Positions 18,128-27,671 of a stretch of 64,000 nt of DNA are shown one piece after another. Numbering within the stretch: the stretch's first letter is position 1; the number at the start of each line of letters is the position of its first letter. A model generated the notes under the pieces. That model was not told the DNA's origin. It worked only from the letters and a program-made list of their open reading frames with translations, and made no database searches. Made by a program: the position numbers and the translations under genes. The stretch is from Ramlibacter sp. WS9 (GTDB taxonomy: Bacteria > Pseudomonadota > Gammaproteobacteria > Burkholderiales > Burkholderiaceae_C). The stretch spans positions 554,942 to 618,941 of the forward strand of contig NZ_RKMB01000001.1 in assembly GCF_003797765.1 (NCBI RefSeq), read 5' to 3'.

Positions 18128-19252
18128 GTGAACATTTTCAAGAACGCCCTCATGGTGGCCGGCACGGCCGTGGCGTGCGGCACAGCCAGCGCTCAGCCGG
18201 CAGTGACCATCAACGGCGTGGTTGACGCCGCCGTCTTCAGCGGCAAGGGCGAGAGCACCGGCGTGAAGGCCGCCGACGCCAACCGCAAGGGCGTGCTCAA
18301 CGGAGGCATGACGACGAGCCGGTTGAGTTTTCAAGGTTCCGAAGACCTCGGAGATGGCCTGTCCGCCTTCTTCGAGTTGTCCGGCTTTATTCGATTGGAC
18401 ACGGGCGCTGTCGGCCGCAGCGACGCCATCGGACCGCCGGTCAACGTGGGTGCGGATCCGTTCTTCTCGCGCCTGTCGTTTGCGGGCCTGCGCAACCCGT
18501 CCTGGGGCAGCTTGCGCATGGGCCTCGTTTCGACGCCGATGTTCATCAATTCCATTACCACCAACGCGTTCGCTGATTCGATGGTGCTGTCGCCGATCCA
18601 GTTGGTGACATTCGCAGGCGGCCCGCTGTCCGGCGGCACCGGCTGGGCCAACAGCATCGCTTACGACAGCCCGAACTGGTCGGGGTTCACCTTCGCGCTC
18701 TTGGGCTCGGCCTCGGAGAACCAGGGCGGCAACAACGTCGGCGGGCGCGTGCGATACGGGCAGGGCGACTTCAGCACCTCGCTGGCGTGGCAGAAAGTCA
18801 AGAAGAACCCCCTCACGTTCGCGGACGGCACCTCGCCGAACGACACCACGGCCTGGCAACTAGCGGGCACTTACGACTTCAAAGTGGCCAAGCTGTTCGC
18901 ACATGTGGGCGAGATCAAGAACAACGGGACGGACGCCGCCCGGCTGGACATCACCTACAGGATCTGGGATCTGAGCGCTGCAATTCCCGTCGGTGGCACC
19001 GGCAGTGTCTTGGTCGGCTACGCGAACCGGAAGACCCGTGACGCCGTGGCCCCGGTCCCTGCAACCGCGAGCGGCGGCAATCTGGAACGCAAGGTGTTCA
19101 CTCTGGGGTACGACCACTACTTGTCCAAGCGAACCGATCTCTACGCTGCCTATACGCTCGACAGGACCTTGACCAACACGTTGCCCGCACCCGGCAGGGC
19201 CGTCTCCGCGCGAGGCAACATGCTCGCGCTCGGCATGCGTCATCGCTTCTGA
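18128..19252 (+). CDS. outer-membrane porin (Gram-negative trimeric type)
   Basis: The 374-residue protein has a signal peptide ending ACGTASAQ, the first porin strand VTINGVVDAAVF, SRLSFQGSEDLGDGLSAFFE and a terminal RHRF with aromatic last residue as required for outer-membrane insertion. The GTG at 18128 follows ACAGGAGACAAAC. It probably admits the substrate of the catabolic operon in which it is embedded. Confidence 0.92.
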   Translation: MNIFKNALMVAGTAVACGTASAQPAVTINGVVDAAVFSGKGESTGVKAADANRKGVLNGGMTTSRLSFQGSEDLGDGLSAFFELSGFIRLDTGAVGRSDAIGPPVNVGADPFFSRLSFAGLRNPSWGSLRMGLVSTPMFINSITTNAFADSMVLSPIQLVTFAGGPLSGGTGWANSIAYDSPNWSGFTFALLGSASENQGGNNVGGRVRYGQGDFSTSLAWQKVKKNPLTFADGTSPNDTTAWQLAGTYDFKVAKLFAHVGEIKNNGTDAARLDITYRIWDLSAAIPVGGTGSVLVGYANRKTRDAVAPVPATASGGNLERKVFTLGYDHYLSKRTDLYAAYTLDRTLTNTLPAPGRAVSARGNMLALGMRHRF

Positions 19253-19259
19253 GCGGCCT

Positions 19260-20285
19260 ATGCTGATTCGCTCAATCCTCACCGTCTGCCTAGCGGCACT
19301 GCTGTCCGCTTGCACGACCACGCGACCGGCACTTGCACCCGAGGGAAAGCCGCTGCGTGTCGTGGCTTTCCCTGGCGGTTCGAACTGGCCGCTTTGGGTC
19401 GCGATGGACAAGGGCTTCTTTGCGGCAGAAAAGCTGAAGGTGTCAATCACTCCGACGCCGGACTCCACCTTCCAGATGAAGGGCCTGATCAACGGTGACT
19501 TCGATGTGGCGATCACCGCTATGGACAACGTGATCGCGTACCGCGAAGGGCAAGGCGCGGCAGGCGTGATCGGCCCGGATCTCGTGGCCGTCATGGGCCT
19601 GGACCCGGGATGGCTTCGCGTGGTCGCGGACCCGCAAATTCGCAGCTACGCCGCGCTGCGCGGAAAGGTCGTTGCCGTGGATGCACTGACCACTGGCTAT
19701 GCCTTTGCGCTGCTGGAAATGCTGGAACGCAACGGCTTGGTGCTGGGACGCGACTACGAGGTCGCGCCGGCAGGCGGAGCGATGCAGCGCTACGAGTCAT
19801 TGCTGCAGCGCAAGTATGCGGCGTCCTTGCTGCTGGCGCCGTTCGATCTCCTGGCGCAACAGCAAGGCTTCAATGTGCTGGGCAAGGCGGACGAAGTGCT
19901 CGGTCCTTACCAGGGCGCTGTTGCGGCCGTACGCCAGGGCTGGGGGCGCTCGAACGCTTCGCAGTTGACGGGTTTTATCCGGTCCGGCGTACGTGCCATC
20001 GACTGGTTGCAAGACCCGGCCAACAAGGAAGAAGCCCAGCGAATCTACTTGTCGCGAATGCCGCCAGGTACGCCGCCGCAGGCGGCTGCAACCGCATACC
20101 GCGCCATTCTGGTCGATGCGAAGGGCTATCAGCGCGGCGCGCAGATTGACTTGCGGGGCGTCGAAACCGTCATCCGGCTGCGCGCCAAGCACGGCCGCTC
20201 AGGCGCCGCCCTGCGCGAGGCAACCCATTACTACGACCCCAGCTTTCGAAACGCGGCCATGCCGGACCGCCAGGGAAACCCATGA
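19260..20285 (+). CDS. NMT1/SsuA-like substrate-binding lipoprotein
   Basis: The 341-residue protein has a lipoprotein signal (LAALLSAC) and the binding-protein motif GSNWPLWVAMDKGFFAAEKL of NMT1/ThiY/SsuA receptors. No permease or ATPase gene is adjacent, so it is an orphan receptor or shares a remote ABC transporter. It sits in the aromatic operon, overlapping the next gene by 4 bp, so its ligand is probably related to that pathway. Confidence 0.82.
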   Translation: MLIRSILTVCLAALLSACTTTRPALAPEGKPLRVVAFPGGSNWPLWVAMDKGFFAAEKLKVSITPTPDSTFQMKGLINGDFDVAITAMDNVIAYREGQGAAGVIGPDLVAVMGLDPGWLRVVADPQIRSYAALRGKVVAVDALTTGYAFALLEMLERNGLVLGRDYEVAPAGGAMQRYESLLQRKYAASLLLAPFDLLAQQQGFNVLGKADEVLGPYQGAVAAVRQGWGRSNASQLTGFIRSGVRAIDWLQDPANKEEAQRIYLSRMPPGTPPQAAATAYRAILVDAKGYQRGAQIDLRGVETVIRLRAKHGRSGAALREATHYYDPSFRNAAMPDRQGNP

Positions 20286-21355
20286 ACATGACTATTGAAC
20301 AGGACGACGGTTTGGTCGCCACCGTCGATCGAGAAGCTGAAGCCGGGCGAATGGACTTCTACCGCCGCGCTCGGGGCAAGAACCTGGCGCCGCTGTGGCG
20401 TGTGCTGCACGGCCTCGTCACCGAGCAGCCTGTACCGCGATGCGCGCCCGTCCTCTGGCGTTACAGCGAACTGCGTCCCTATCTCATGGAGTCCTGTGAC
20501 CTGATCTCCACGCAGGAAGCGGAGAGACGCGTGATGGTTCTTGAAAACCCAGGACTGCCCGGCCAATCGCGCGTGACGCAAAGCCTCTACGGCGGGCTGC
20601 AGGTCCTCTTGCCAGGCGAAACGGCACCGCCGCACAGGCACGCCGCCTCGGCCCTGCGCTTCATCATCGAGGGAACTGACGCATACACCGCCGTTGCCGG
20701 GGAGAAGACGATGATGGAACCCGGGGATTTCATCATCACACCCTCCATGGCCTGGCACGACCACGGCAACGATGGCGCCGCGCCCGTGGTGTGGCTGGAT
20801 GGTCTGGACATGCACATCGTCAACACCTTGGCAGCCAGCTTTCGTGAGAACTATCCCGCCCCGACGCACCCCATCGAACGGCCCGAGGGTGCCGCGATGG
20901 CGGAAGTGGGCAGCAACCTGGCGCCGCTCGGCCAAACCTACGCAAGCCAGACCTCGCCGATCTTCAACTATCCGTATCGGCGCACGCGCGAGGCGATCAG
21001 TGCGATGGCGTCGTTCCGCAAGCCGGACCCGTGCCATGGGTTCAAGATGCGCTACCTCAATCCGCTCACCGGTGGCTGGGCCATCCCGACGATCTCCACG
21101 ACGATGCAACTGCTGCCCCACGGTTTCGAGACGCGCGGCTACCGCTCGACGGACAGCACCGTGTTCGTGGTGGTTGAGGGCGAGGGCGTTTCGAAGATCG
21201 GCGAACTGGAGTTCCACTGGGGCCCGAAGGACATCTTCGTCGTTCCGAGCTGGATGCCGGTACAGCACCTGGCGTCGCAAGATGCATTCCTATTCGGTTA
21301 CTCCGACCGCGTCGTCCAGGAGAAGCTCGATCTGTTCCGGGAGGAGGCGCTGTGA
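20282..21355 (+). CDS. gentisate 1,2-dioxygenase-like bicupin
   Basis: The 357-residue protein has two cupin domains. The first carries the iron ligands in PPHRHAASALRFIIEG with a later His in SMAWHDHGN. The second (FVVVEGEGVSKIG, WMPVQHLAS) lacks part of the metal set, as in gentisate dioxygenases. It should cleave gentisate or a related hydroxy-aromatic acid to a maleylpyruvate-type product. The next gene is a fumarylpyruvate-hydrolase-like FAH protein, matching the gentisate pathway. Salicylate or 1-hydroxy-2-naphthoate activity cannot be excluded. Confidence 0.87.
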   Translation: MNMTIEQDDGLVATVDREAEAGRMDFYRRARGKNLAPLWRVLHGLVTEQPVPRCAPVLWRYSELRPYLMESCDLISTQEAERRVMVLENPGLPGQSRVTQSLYGGLQVLLPGETAPPHRHAASALRFIIEGTDAYTAVAGEKTMMEPGDFIITPSMAWHDHGNDGAAPVVWLDGLDMHIVNTLAASFRENYPAPTHPIERPEGAAMAEVGSNLAPLGQTYASQTSPIFNYPYRRTREAISAMASFRKPDPCHGFKMRYLNPLTGGWAIPTISTTMQLLPHGFETRGYRSTDSTVFVVVEGEGVSKIGELEFHWGPKDIFVVPSWMPVQHLASQDAFLFGYSDRVVQEKLDLFREEAL

Positions 21356-22053
21356 GCGAATCAATGATGTTTAACCTGGCGCCGTCCTTCATTCCCCTCA
21401 CGGGCGAGGACAGGCGCTTCCCCGTCCGCCGAATCTATTGTGTCGGGCGTAACTACCTGGACCATATCCGCGAGATGGGCGGCGACGAGCGGGAGCCACC
21501 ATTCTTCTTCCAGAAGCCGGCCGACGCACTCGTGCTGGACGGTGCTTGCGTTCCCTATCCTTCGGCCACTGAGGACTTCCAGCATGAAGTCGAGCTGGTG
21601 CTGGCGATCGGGACGCGGGGGCGCAACATCGAAACGGGCGATGCCGCGCGCTTCGTGTGCGCGGTGGGTGTCGGCATCGACCTGACCCGCAGGGATTTGC
21701 AGTTGAAAGCGCGGGACCGGGGGCGGCCGTGGGAGCCCGGCAAGTCGTTCGACCACTCGGCGGTTTGCAGCGAGCTGTTGCCCTGGGCCGCGCCGCATCT
21801 CCCTGAGCATGGCCTGATTGAGCTGTCCGTGAATGATGAAGTGCGTCAAACCGCCGATCTGGGACAACTGATCTGGAGCTGCGCCGAGATCGTGAGCCAG
21901 CTTTCGCGCCAATACCTCCTGATGCCCGGGGACCTCATCTACACGGGCACGCCCGCCGGCGTCGGCGCATTGCGGCCTGGGGACCAGGTGGTCGCGGAGG
22001 CGCAGCAGATCGGAAGCGTTCGAATATCCATTGGGGAGCCCGCCGCGGGCTGA
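21352..22053 (+). CDS. fumarylpyruvate hydrolase-like FAH-family protein
   Basis: The 233-residue protein has the short FAH fold of fumarylpyruvate hydrolases: RIYCVGRNYLDHIREMG, FFFQKPADALV, metal ligands in DFQHEVELVLAIG and the end motif GDLIYTGTPAGVG. The GTG at 21352 overlaps the dioxygenase stop (GTGA), indicating coupled translation with the preceding step. A maleylpyruvate isomerase was not found in the window. Confidence 0.88.
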   Translation: MSESMMFNLAPSFIPLTGEDRRFPVRRIYCVGRNYLDHIREMGGDEREPPFFFQKPADALVLDGACVPYPSATEDFQHEVELVLAIGTRGRNIETGDAARFVCAVGVGIDLTRRDLQLKARDRGRPWEPGKSFDHSAVCSELLPWAAPHLPEHGLIELSVNDEVRQTADLGQLIWSCAEIVSQLSRQYLLMPGDLIYTGTPAGVGALRPGDQVVAEAQQIGSVRISIGEPAAG

Positions 22054-22132
22054 ACGCCCACATCGGGCTGCTACAAGGCTCGCTAACCCGAGGCGGTAGC
22101 GTGCTTCGGAGTCAAAACTTCAGCCGCACGAC

Positions 22133-22513
22133 TCAGCATGGAAACGCTTTCACCATCGAGCCGAATATGACCGCGGTGGCACCTCGCTGACGTTCAGCCG
22201 GGTTGGCGGTCAGATACTGCTTCACGGCGTCTGAAAGTTGTCCGTTGGTCACTCCGCGCGGCAGGCAGTAACCCATCATGCGTCCGGCAGCGCCCATGGT
22301 CATCTTCTTCCCCGTCGCGGTTTGATGGCCGAAGGCAAAGCCTTCCTGGATGCCGTCGACCGTCCCTGCAATGAACATCATTGCGCCGTTTTGCCGGAGT
22401 GCGGTTCCCTTCGACATCGCCTCAAAAAGTTCGGTTCCGTTCTCGAAGGCGTGGGCGTTCGCCGACAGGGCGGCCAGCAAGGCCAGGCAGGTAAGTGAAG
22501 TCGCTCGATTCAT
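22133..22513 (-). CDS. Rap1a/Tai4-family immunity protein
   Basis: The 126-residue protein has a signal peptide (LALLAALSANAHA) and the Rap1a/Tai pattern: GTVDGIQEGFAF in the middle, then YCLPRGVTNGQLSDAVKQYL and the terminal FPC cysteine. Family members are periplasmic immunity proteins against type VI secreted peptidoglycan amidases such as Ssp1/Tae4. GGAGAAAAG precedes the ATG at 22513. No cognate amidase effector or T6SS gene lies nearby, so it is an orphan immunity gene or has another role. Confidence 0.82.
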   Translation of the reverse strand: MNRATSLTCLALLAALSANAHAFENGTELFEAMSKGTALRQNGAMMFIAGTVDGIQEGFAFGHQTATGKKMTMGAAGRMMGYCLPRGVTNGQLSDAVKQYLTANPAERQRGATAVIFGSMVKAFPC

Positions 22514-22577
22514 CGCGTGCTTTTCTCCTCGGACGAGAACGCCATGATCCGCATGGGCACGGTACAACAATGAAACA

Positions 22578-22873
22578 TCAATGTGAAACGCCGGCAGGGG
22601 TCTCCAGGATGCCCGGATAGTACTTGGCAGATCCCTTGAACTCCGTCATGCCCATGTCGCGATTGCGCACGCTGAACGAGCAATGCACCCAGCCGGAGTA
22701 CGCCTGTCCCGGAACAAAGTTTTCAAGGATCAACTGAGCCGGCATGCGGAGGCACTTCGCGCCCAGCTACCGAGCACTTGTGCGTATGGCTGCGTCTGCG
22801 CCGCTGTGTCCGCAGCGCCGGATGCAGCGCGTGCGCCGAGCAGCAACCAAAAAACGAGGGAATGCCTGGACAT
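22578..22873 (-). pseudogene. small secreted protein interrupted by a frameshift
   Basis: The frame from the ATG at 22873 encodes a signal-peptide-like start (MSRHSLVFWLLLGARAAS) and runs to about 22770. A second minus frame continues to the TGA at 22580-22578 as CLRMPAQLILENFVPGQAY, SGWVHCSFSVRNRDMGM and KYYPGILETPAGVSH. A single missing base near 22768-22773 would join them as one protein of about 98 residues. It could be a true pseudogene or a sequencing error. Family unknown. Nothing is seen in 22874-23074 except the LysR leader. Confidence 0.6.
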
Positions 22874-23074
22874 GTCCGCCGATTCTGACGTGGGACGCAT
22901 GAACAGGCAAGGAACGGACAGGCAGCCTGCGTGGTGCCCGAACTGCAGTCGCGCGGTGCGTACAAGACAAGTTATGCGCAGGGGACGTTGCGCGAGAAGC
23001 TGTTCGCCATCCGCCGCCCTTAGGACGAGTTTTTTCCTGATGGCTGAGAATGCGGGCTAAGGCGGGCCGACCAG

Positions 23075-24001
23075 ATGGAATTGAGACAGCTCCGGTATTT
23101 CGTCAAGACTTGCGAGCTAGGCAGCATGGGCCGCGCTGCGGCGGAGCTCGGCATCAACACTTCGGCGCTTAGCCAGCAGATCAGCCGGCTTGAAGGCGAA
23201 CTGAGCACCCGGCTCCTGCAACGCCTCTCCACGGGCGTCGCACCGACCGCCGCCGGGCTGGCCTTCTTTCATCAGGCACAACTCACGTTGCGAAGCGCCG
23301 ACGCTGCGGTTGTCGCGGCCAAGCGCGGGCGGCTCTCCGGTCATGTCAGCGTAGGCCTCGCCCCGACAACCGCATCGGTGCTGGGTGTCCCGCTCTTGAA
23401 GGCCATGCGCGAGTCGTACCCGGATATTCGCCTGCACATGGTGGAGTCGCTCTCGGGCCATCTGGCGACCATGCTGCAGCTGCGGCAACTTGACCTCGCA
23501 GTCTTGTTCCAAACCAACGCTTCTCGCAGCTGGAGTGTTGCCCCTTTGCTGGAAGAAAAACTTTACGTGATCGCATCACCTGCGATTCCACAACGACCCG
23601 TTGGCGCCAAGGTGCGGCTCTCCCAACTCGGTGGCCTGCCTCTGATCCTTCCGAGCGCCAATCACGGGTTGCGGGCAACGCTGGTGGCCGCGTTTGCGCG
23701 GGCTCGTATCGAGCCCGACATCGTGGCCGAGATCGACGGACTGGCGTTGCTGATGGATGCCGTGCGCGCCGGGCTGGGAGCCACCATCCAACCGGGGGCA
23801 GCCATTGTGGGCTACGCAGGGGACGACTTTCGGCACTGCCAGATCGCCGACGCGCACGTGGGGCGCCGCAACCTGCTGGTCAGCCTCTCTGACGATGAAC
23901 TTTCTCCGGCCGCGCTGGCCACCCGGGTCGTCATCACCGATACCGTCCGCAAGCTGGTCGAGGGCGGGCTATGGACGGGCGCAAGTCTTCTCGATTGCTG
24001 A
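23075..24001 (+). CDS. LysR-family transcriptional regulator (TcuR-like by context)
   Basis: The 308-residue protein has the LysR helix-turn-helix (LGSMGRAAAELGINTSALSQQI) and an effector domain with the pattern GHVSVGLAPTTASVLG, typical of Nac/CynR-like members. It lies 75 bp upstream of tcuA on the same strand. In Salmonella, the tricarballylate genes are controlled by the LysR protein TcuR, so a role in regulating tcuAB is inferred from position. Confidence 0.9.
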   Translation: MELRQLRYFVKTCELGSMGRAAAELGINTSALSQQISRLEGELSTRLLQRLSTGVAPTAAGLAFFHQAQLTLRSADAAVVAAKRGRLSGHVSVGLAPTTASVLGVPLLKAMRESYPDIRLHMVESLSGHLATMLQLRQLDLAVLFQTNASRSWSVAPLLEEKLYVIASPAIPQRPVGAKVRLSQLGGLPLILPSANHGLRATLVAAFARARIEPDIVAEIDGLALLMDAVRAGLGATIQPGAAIVGYAGDDFRHCQIADAHVGRRNLLVSLSDDELSPAALATRVVITDTVRKLVEGGLWTGASLLDC

Positions 24002-24076
24002 ACACCCGTTGATCGAACGGGGCTGTCGCCTGGAGAGCCGACTCACTACAGTCGGTCCATACCCAAGGAGACATGT

Positions 24077-25489
24077 GTGATCGATGTGCTGGTGGTCGGT
24101 GGCGGAAACGCCGCGCTGTGCGCCGCGCTCATGGCGCGAGAGGCCGGCGCCAGCGTGTTGCTGCTGGAGAGCGCGCCGCGTGAATGGCGCGGCGGCAATT
24201 CCAGCCATACCCGCAACCTGCGCTGCATGCACGATGCACCGCAAGACGTGCTGGTCGACGCCTATCCGGAAGAAGAGTATTGGCAGGATCTGTTGAAGGT
24301 GACCGGAGGCCGCACCGACGAACGTCTTGCACGCCTGGTGATTCGCGCGTCGTCGAGCTGCCGGGACTGGATGCGCAGTCACGGTGTGCACTTCCAGCCG
24401 CCGCTCTCGGGCGCATTGCATGTCGCGCGCACCAACGCGTTCTTCATGGGCGGTGGCAAGGCACTCGTCAATGCGTATTTCCGCAGCGCCGAACGGCTCG
24501 GTGTGCAGATCCGTTACGAGACGCCTGTGGCGTCGGTGGAAATGGACGGAGACCGATTCGTCGCTGTGCACACCGGGCGCGGTGAGCGCGTCGAGGCGGC
24601 GAGTTGCGTGCTGGCCGCCGGCGGATTCGAATCGAATCGCGAGTGGCTGCGCGAAGCGTGGGGCCAGAACGAGCGCGGCGAGTGGCCGGCCGACAACTTC
24701 CTCATCCGTGGAACACGCTTCAACCAGGGCGTGCTGCTCAAACACATGATCGATGCCGGCGCCGACTCGATCGGTGACCCGTCGCAAGGCCACATGGTCG
24801 CCATTGACGCCCGTGCGCCGCTCTACGATGGCGGCATCTGCACACGTATCGATTGTGTGTCACTGGGCGTCGTCGTGAACCGCGACGCGCAACGCTTTTA
24901 TGACGAGGGTGAGGACTTCTGGCCCAAACGCTACGCCATCTGGGGCCGGCTGGTCGCGCAGCAGCCAGGGCAGGTGGCCTGGTCGATCATCGACCAGAAA
25001 GCCGTCGGGCGCTTCATGCCGCCGGTGTTCCCTGGAACCACAGCGGCATCGCTTCCGGAGCTCGCGGGCAAGCTCGGCCTGGATGCGGACACCTTTACCC
25101 GAACGATTGCCGACTACAACAGGGCTTGCCGCATGGGCAGCTTCGATCACACGGCACTGGATGATTGCCACACCGAGAATTTGGTGCCGGCCAAGACCCA
25201 TTGGGCCCGGCCAATCGATACGGCTCCCTTCTACGGCTATCCCGTCAAGCCGGGCATCACCTTCACGTACCTCGGGCTGAAGGTGGACGAGACGGCGGCG
25301 GTACGTTTCGGGGGCCGTCCCAGCCCCAACCTCTTCGTCGCGGGTGAAATGATGGCCGGCAACGTGCTGGGCCAGGGATACACCGCGGGCGTGGGCATGA
25401 GCATCGGCACAGCCTTCGGCCGCATTGCAGGAACAAGCGCCGCACGGGCCGCCGCCGCGGCCAGAACGGAGCAGCATGCAACAGCTTGA
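24077..25489 (+). CDS. tcuA: FAD-dependent tricarballylate dehydrogenase
   Basis: The 470-residue flavoprotein begins with the dinucleotide motif [15 protein letters not shown] and continues with the TcuA-typical [17 protein letters not shown], then [20 protein letters not shown] and a C-terminal [18 protein letters not shown]. It resembles fumarate reductase/succinate dehydrogenase flavoproteins. TcuA oxidises tricarballylate to cis-aconitate. The GTG at 24077 follows AAGGAG. It overlaps tcuB by 14 bp. Confidence 0.9.
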   Translation: MIDVLVVGGGNAALCAALMAREAGASVLLLESAPREWRGGNSSHTRNLRCMHDAPQDVLVDAYPEEEYWQDLLKVTGGRTDERLARLVIRASSSCRDWMRSHGVHFQPPLSGALHVARTNAFFMGGGKALVNAYFRSAERLGVQIRYETPVASVEMDGDRFVAVHTGRGERVEAASCVLAAGGFESNREWLREAWGQNERGEWPADNFLIRGTRFNQGVLLKHMIDAGADSIGDPSQGHMVAIDARAPLYDGGICTRIDCVSLGVVVNRDAQRFYDEGEDFWPKRYAIWGRLVAQQPGQVAWSIIDQKAVGRFMPPVFPGTTAASLPELAGKLGLDADTFTRTIADYNRACRMGSFDHTALDDCHTENLVPAKTHWARPIDTAPFYGYPVKPGITFTYLGLKVDETAAVRFGGRPSPNLFVAGEMMAGNVLGQGYTAGVGMSIGTAFGRIAGTSAARAAAAARTEQHATA

Positions 25490-26624
25490 AGCGCGTCGCG
25501 TCATCCCGATCCTCACGGCCAAGGAATCCGAAGTCGGCCGCCAGATGCAGATCTGCAATTCGTGCCGCTACTGCGAAGGCTTTTGCGCGGTGTTCCCCGC
25601 GATGACGCGCCGGCTGGAGTTCGGCAAGGCCGACATTCACTTCCTGGCGAACCTGTGCCACAACTGCGGCGCCTGCCTGCACGCCTGCCAGTACGCGCCG
25701 CCTCACGAGTTCGGCGTCAACGTTCCGAAGGCCATGGCCGAAGTGCGGGGGCAGACCTATGTCGACTACGCCTGGCCGCCCGCGCTGGGCCGGCTTTACG
25801 AACGCAACGGCCTGACCGTCTCGGTGGCGCTGGCTGCGGGGCTCGCGCTGTTTCTCATCCTGGCGGTCGCCCTGAACGGAACACTGTGGGACGCGCGTCT
25901 CGGCGGCAACTTCTACCGCTTGTTCCCGCACAACCTGCTGGTCAGCTTGTTCGCCCCGGTGTTCCTGTTCGCCGCGCTGGCGTTGACGATGGGCGTGCGG
26001 CGTTTCTTGAGCGACATCGCGCCGGCCACCAGCGGGGCGCCGGTGTCCGCGCCCGCGGCGGCCGAGGCCGCCGGTGCCGTGTTGCGCCTCAAGTACCTGG
26101 GCGGTGGACACGGCAAGGGCTGCAACAACGAGGACGATGCCTACGCGCTGTCGCGGCGCCACTTCCACCACCTGACTTTCTATGGCTTCATGCTCTGTTT
26201 CGCGGCCACCAGCGTGGCCACGATCTACCACTACGTCTTCGGTTGGGTCGCCCCTTATGAGTGGCCCAGCCTGCCCAAGCTGCTGGGGGTGGCCGGTGGC
26301 GTGTGCCTTGCCGCCGGCACGGTCGGCCTCTGGCACCTGAACCGCAGGCGCCATCCGCTGCACGGCGACCTTGCGCAAAAGCCGATGGACCTGGGCTTCA
26401 TCGCATTGCTATTCCTCACCAGTGTGAGCGGTTTGGCGCTGTGGCTGGGGCGCGCCACCCCGGCGCTGGCCGTGCTGCTGTGCCTGCACCTGGGCGCCGT
26501 GATGGCGCTCTTTGCGACGCTGCCTTACGGCAAGTTCGCTCATGGCGTCTTTCGCACGGCCTCGCTGTTGCGTCATGCCACCGAAAAGCGCAAGCCCAAT
26601 CCGGTCGGCCTGGCTGCCGACTGA
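25476..26624 (+). CDS. tcuB: TcuB membrane iron-sulfur/heme electron-transfer protein
   Basis: The 382-residue protein has two N-terminal cysteine clusters ([28 protein letters not shown]) for [4Fe-4S] centres and a membrane domain of about six helices with paired histidines ([20 protein letters not shown]). TcuB reoxidises the TcuA flavin and passes electrons to the quinone pool. The ATG at 25476 with GGAGC upstream lies within tcuA, showing translational coupling. Confidence 0.9.
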   Translation: MQQLEARRVIPILTAKESEVGRQMQICNSCRYCEGFCAVFPAMTRRLEFGKADIHFLANLCHNCGACLHACQYAPPHEFGVNVPKAMAEVRGQTYVDYAWPPALGRLYERNGLTVSVALAAGLALFLILAVALNGTLWDARLGGNFYRLFPHNLLVSLFAPVFLFAALALTMGVRRFLSDIAPATSGAPVSAPAAAEAAGAVLRLKYLGGGHGKGCNNEDDAYALSRRHFHHLTFYGFMLCFAATSVATIYHYVFGWVAPYEWPSLPKLLGVAGGVCLAAGTVGLWHLNRRRHPLHGDLAQKPMDLGFIALLFLTSVSGLALWLGRATPALAVLLCLHLGAVMALFATLPYGKFAHGVFRTASLLRHATEKRKPNPVGLAAD

Positions 26625-26655
26625 CGATTTCATTCAACGATCGAGGATTAACCCA

Positions 26656-27633
26656 ATGAACAGATTCCGTCTGCGCCGCGCCATCGCGCTGGCTGCACTT
26701 CCCCTTGTGCTTGCCGGGCAAGCCGACGCACAAGACTTTCCGCCGAAAAAGCCCGTGATGATGGTGGTCGGGTTTGCTCCGGGCGGGGCGGCTGACGCGG
26801 CCGCGCGCCTTGTCGCCAGGAAGCTTGGCGAGAACATCGGCCAGAACGTCATCGTCGACAACCGCGCGGGCGCCGGCGGCAACATAGCCCACCAACAGGT
26901 GGCCAACGGACCGGCGGATGGGTCAATGCTGCTGTTCGGCTCAATCGGCCCTCTCACCATCGCCCCGCATGTGATGAAGGTGCCCTACGACCCGTTCAAG
27001 GATCTGGCCGCAGTGTCCGGCGGTGTGAACTTCCCGAACGTGCTCGTCGTGCACCAGGGTCTGGGCGTGAAGACTCTGGCGGACTTCGTGGCGCTCTCGA
27101 AGAAGAAGCCGGGCAGCATCGATTTTGCTTCGACGGGCGCCGGATCTGCGTCGCACCTCGCAGGAGAACTTTTCAATCAGCGTGCCGGCATCGACATGGT
27201 CCACGTGCCGTACAAGGGAGGCGCTCCCGCCTTGCAGGACTTGCTCGGCGGGCGGATCGCTTCCTACTTCTCGGCGCCGCCGACGGCATTGCCTCACATC
27301 GAAGCCGGCAAACTCATTCCACTGGCGACGACGGGTCCGACCCGGCCGGCCTACATGCCGAACATCCCGACCGTGGCCGAATCGGGTTACCCCGGATTCG
27401 AAGCGCTCAATTGGTACGCGTTCGTTGCACCGGGCAAGACACCCGCGTCCTTGCTCGATCGCTGGAATACTGAGATCGTGAAAGTGCTGAATGACCCCGG
27501 CGTGAAGGACGCGCTCAACAAGCACGGACTGACGCCGCAGCCCACTTCACGCGCGGAGCTGACCAGCTTCATGCAGAAAGAAGACACCAAGTGGAGCGCC
27601 ATCGTCCGCGCGCGCAAGATCACCGCCGAGTGA
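26656..27633 (+). CDS. Bug-family receptor linked to tcuAB
   Basis: The 325-residue protein has a signal peptide (LPLVLAGQADAQ) and Bug motifs VGFAPGGAADAAARLVARKL, NRAGAGGNIA, then FVAPGKTPASLLDRWN. It starts 31 bp after tcuB. By position it probably binds tricarballylate, citrate or a related acid, replacing the MFS transporter TcuC of enterobacteria. The TctA/TctB membrane partners are absent here. Confidence 0.88.
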   Translation: MNRFRLRRAIALAALPLVLAGQADAQDFPPKKPVMMVVGFAPGGAADAAARLVARKLGENIGQNVIVDNRAGAGGNIAHQQVANGPADGSMLLFGSIGPLTIAPHVMKVPYDPFKDLAAVSGGVNFPNVLVVHQGLGVKTLADFVALSKKKPGSIDFASTGAGSASHLAGELFNQRAGIDMVHVPYKGGAPALQDLLGGRIASYFSAPPTALPHIEAGKLIPLATTGPTRPAYMPNIPTVAESGYPGFEALNWYAFVAPGKTPASLLDRWNTEIVKVLNDPGVKDALNKHGLTPQPTSRAELTSFMQKEDTKWSAIVRARKITAE

Positions 27634-27671
27634 GTGGCTCTGCCGATCAGCCGCTTGCGTGCGCGCTACCC

